Assembly: GCF_011065935.2 (NCBI RefSeq)
Contig: NZ_JAAMNH020000001.1
Span: 3,493,001 to 3,557,000, forward strand
From: Clostridium estertheticum
Lineage (GTDB): Bacteria; Bacillota; Clostridia; Clostridiales; Clostridiaceae
Length of the DNA stretch: 64,000 nucleotides
Direction: 5' to 3'
Part shown: positions 61,825-64,000 of the stretch, in pieces
Layout of the letters: each line of letters starts with the position of its first letter
Position numbering within the stretch: position 1 is the first letter of the stretch
Position numbers and translations under genes: made by a program
Notes under the pieces: generated by a model
What the model saw: only the letters and a program-made list of their open reading frames with translations
Told to the model about the DNA's origin: nothing
Database searches by the model: none

Positions 61825-63019
61825 ATTTACCCGCGGAATCCATAACGTTTAACATTGGTAGCATTACCGCCAATATAATTATGCCAATCATAACCCCTAA
61901 AAATATTATTAGAATTGGTTCTAGTAGTGCAGTGGCTTTCTCTACATTTTCCTCTGCATCCTCATAAAATATATCTGCAGCTATTAAAAACATTTCATCT
62001 AAATTACCCGTTTCTTCTCCTATTTTTGTCATAGCCATAAAAAATTGTGGAAATAGGTTCATTGAGTTTAAAGAACTTGATAAATCTCCACCTTTTTTAA
62101 TGTCATCAAAAACTGTTTTAAGCTTTAGCTTAAAATATCTGTTTCCAATAACATCATGAATTATCTCGAAAGCACTTACCAGGCCCACCCCACTAGTTAG
62201 TAATATATTAAGACCTCTAGTAAATCTTGTGTAAATAATACGTTTATATACTGGCCCTAATATTGGGCAACTAAACTTTAATTTATCAAAGACCATCTTG
62301 CCCTTTTCTGTTTTTAAATATTCTATTAAAATAAAAACAGCAGTTAAATTTATCATTAAAACCCATAAAAAATTTGCTGCTAAAAAGTTACTCATCCCTA
62401 AAACCAGTCTAGTTATTAATGGAATTTTTGCATGGAAAGTATTCAAATTTGTAATAAATACTGGAATTACTTTTATAAATAAAAAAAACGATACAATTGT
62501 TAATGTGACAAATACTGTGCAGGGATAAATCATGGAATTAGTGAATTTTTTTAATAGCTTATGCTCTTTTTCATAATAAACTGCCAATTCCTCTAGAATT
62601 ATATCTAGCTTCCCACTCTCTTCACCTAGATAAATCATATTTATCATAAACTCAGGGTATACATTTATAGTGTTTTGCATACTTCTATGAAGTGAATTAC
62701 CCTTTTGTACATTTCCTCTAATGTTTAGGAGACTATTTTTTATAGATTTATGCTGTATTTGCTCATAAAGCAAATTGAGAATATCGCATATGGGAATGCC
62801 CGACTTAATACATATTGAGAATTGCTTGCAGAATATAGCTATAGTTTTCAAATTAGGTTTAGGAGAAATTTCAGTTATTTTTTTTATACTCCTACACTTT
62901 ATTAAAAATAAGTCTTTCGTCCGTAAATCTAATGCTAATTCTTCTATACTATCACTGCACGTAGTACCCTTTATTGTTATTCCATCATATGTTTTAGCCA
63001 TATATTTGAATTTCATCAT
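61820..63019 (-). CDS. pilC: Type IV pilus / type II secretion inner-membrane protein (PilC/GspF)
   Basis: A 399-residue polytopic protein with two GspF domains: first around 75-195 (FCKQFSICIKSGIPICDIL, then YLGEESGKLDIILEELAVYYE) and second around 275-390 (FTRGLNILLTSGVGLVSAFEI, then IGEETGNLDEMFLIAADIFYEDAEE). Three membrane helices follow the known plan. It is the inner-membrane platform of the machine. I start at ATG 63019 (AGGTGA eight bases upstream); the frame opens at a GTG four codons earlier. Confidence 0.92.
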   Translation of the reverse strand: MMKFKYMAKTYDGITIKGTTCSDSIEELALDLRTKDLFLIKCRSIKKITEISPKPNLKTIAIFCKQFSICIKSGIPICDILNLLYEQIQHKSIKNSLLNIRGNVQKGNSLHRSMQNTINVYPEFMINMIYLGEESGKLDIILEELAVYYEKEHKLLKKFTNSMIYPCTVFVTLTIVSFFLFIKVIPVFITNLNTFHAKIPLITRLVLGMSNFLAANFLWVLMINLTAVFILIEYLKTEKGKMVFDKLKFSCPILGPVYKRIIYTRFTRGLNILLTSGVGLVSAFEIIHDVIGNRYFKLKLKTVFDDIKKGGDLSSSLNSMNLFPQFFMAMTKIGEETGNLDEMFLIAADIFYEDAEENVEKATALLEPILIIFLGVMIGIIILAVMLPMLNVMDSAGKF

Positions 63020-63085
63020 TTTATACTTCACCTATTACTAGCACCCTCAAAAACAACTAGTAAGTTTACCATTTTTTTAGATGCC

Positions 63086-64000
63086 CTATTTAAAATTATA
63101 ACTATAAGTAGCATTTACAAATTCTTCTATTGAGGTTACGCCATTGTGAACTGCAGCGCTGCAACTCTCTATAAAGGAATCTGATTTATTTTCATTGCAA
63201 TATTTCCAAAGTTCATCGCTTATGCCGCTTCTTGCTATAATGGATTTATGAACACTATCTAATTTTAGTAATTCATATACCACAGTTCTACCTTTATATC
63301 CAGTCCCATTACATTTGTTACAACCTGCTCCTTTATATAATTTCTCCCCAATATTAAATCCTAAATGCTGAAATTCACCATTAATAGTCTCATATTCCAT
63401 TTTACAAAATGAGCATAATTTTCTTATTAATCTCTGAGCTAGTATTACAACTAATGAATCCGCAGCTAGATAGGATGGAATACCCATATCTATTAGCCTA
63501 GATATGGACGTAACGGCGTCATTTGTATGAAGTGTTGTCAATACTAAGTGGCCTGTTATTGATGCCCTAACGGCAATTTGTGCGGTTTCTTCATCTCTTA
63601 TTTCTCCAAGCATTATTACATCTGGATCTTGCCTCAATATGCTTCGTAGCCCAGTTGAAAAAGTAAGCCCCGCTTTATTGTTTACGTTTACTTGATTAAT
63701 TCTAGGCATATTATATTCTATTGGGTCTTCTATGGTAATGATATTTTTACTTTTACTATTAATTTCATTTAGTAGCGCATATAGTGTGGTTGATTTTCCG
63801 CTTCCTGTAGGTCCTGCGACGACAATCATTCCATGAGAAAGTTTTAATATATCCTTTAAAATTAAAACTTTCTCAGAACTAAAGCCTAATGAGTCTAAAT
63901 TAATAAATCTCTCTAACTTATATAAAACTCTTATAACTAGCTTTTCTCCATACATTGTTGGTAGGGATGATACTCTAAAATCGTAGTCCGTTCCATCTAT
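63086..64000 (-). CDS. pilB: Pilus assembly / secretion ATPase (PilB/GspE), C-terminal part
   Basis: The last 304 codons of an assembly ATPase; the frame is open at the window edge (IDGTDYDFRVSSLPTMYGEK continues upstream), so the start is outside. Walker A is GPTGSGKST, Asp box DPDVIMLGEIRDEETA, His box TLHTNDAVTSISRL, and a tetracysteine zinc motif (CSFCKMEY, then CNKCNGTGYKGR) marks it as GspE/PilB. It powers fibre assembly and lies 66 bp before pilC, so it belongs to the same operon. Confidence 0.93.
   Translation of the reverse strand: MDGTDYDFRVSSLPTMYGEKLVIRVLYKLERFINLDSLGFSSEKVLILKDILKLSHGMIVVAGPTGSGKSTTLYALLNEINSKSKNIITIEDPIEYNMPRINQVNVNNKAGLTFSTGLRSILRQDPDVIMLGEIRDEETAQIAVRASITGHLVLTTLHTNDAVTSISRLIDMGIPSYLAADSLVVILAQRLIRKLCSFCKMEYETINGEFQHLGFNIGEKLYKGAGCNKCNGTGYKGRTVVYELLKLDSVHKSIIARSGISDELWKYCNENKSDSFIESCSAAVHNGVTSIEEFVNATYSYNFK

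Overview
The window is a 64 kb piece of a very AT-rich, spore-forming Firmicute chromosome, most likely Clostridium sensu stricto. The support is gene content and order (spo0A-spoIVB-recN-argR-nadK-tlyA-dxs-ispA-xseB-xseA-folD-nusB-asp23-spoIIIAH..AA-efp), the clostridial SpoIIM, YtfJ and DacF genes, strong AGGAGG-type ribosome sites and frequent TTG/GTG starts. The species cannot be named from the sequence. I see no tRNA, rRNA, CRISPR array or insertion sequence.

Region by region. 1-7.9 kb: two minus-strand housekeeping operons. yicC-remA-gmk-rpoZ-coaBC ends in a terminator whose loop holds the coaBC stop codon, and priA-def-fmt-metalloprotease-rsmB runs off the left edge. 8-14 kb: an LL-DAP-type aminotransferase, a purine permease, asparaginase, several very small genes and a rubrerythrin-like protein. 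14.2-20 kb: a large secreted multidomain protein with a glycosidase-like barrel, a glutathione peroxidase/OhrR pair with palindromes at its promoter, a CmpB-family membrane protein and a SEC-C/YkgJ metal-cluster protein. 20-24.2 kb: a sugar-modifying operon (two Gfo/Idh/MocA oxidoreductases, a TIM-barrel isomerase) ending in its AraC regulator.

24.5-32.2 kb holds the main discovery. A PyrK-like FAD/NAD and iron-sulfur protein gene, partnered with a FAD oxidoreductase, is split. Its promoter-proximal 5' end with ribosome site and ATG lies at 32231-32160, and its remainder at 26717-25770. Between them is a 5.47 kb element bounded by a direct 6 bp core (AGGACA) and by 21 bp inverted arms (18/21 identical). 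The element ends 30 bp after a large serine recombinase gene. Removing it in silico restores one in-frame reading frame of about 330 codons and regenerates a near-palindromic 48 bp attP. The element carries a PAP2-type phosphatase, a ClpE-type AAA+ unfoldase and a 50-codon gene, so it looks like a small, phage-free, site-specifically integrated cargo element.

32.4-41 kb: two D,D-carboxypeptidases, the forespore pair DUF2953/ytfJ, scpAB, spoIIM, spo0A (with a sigma-H promoter overlapping a 0A box) and spoIVB. 41-57.9 kb: DNA repair, arginine regulation, isoprenoid and folate metabolism, and the complete eight-gene spoIIIA operon plus efp, all on the minus strand. 58-64 kb: a type IV pilus / type II secretion-like operon (pilB-pilC-four pilin-like genes-pilM/N/O-like) entering from the right edge.
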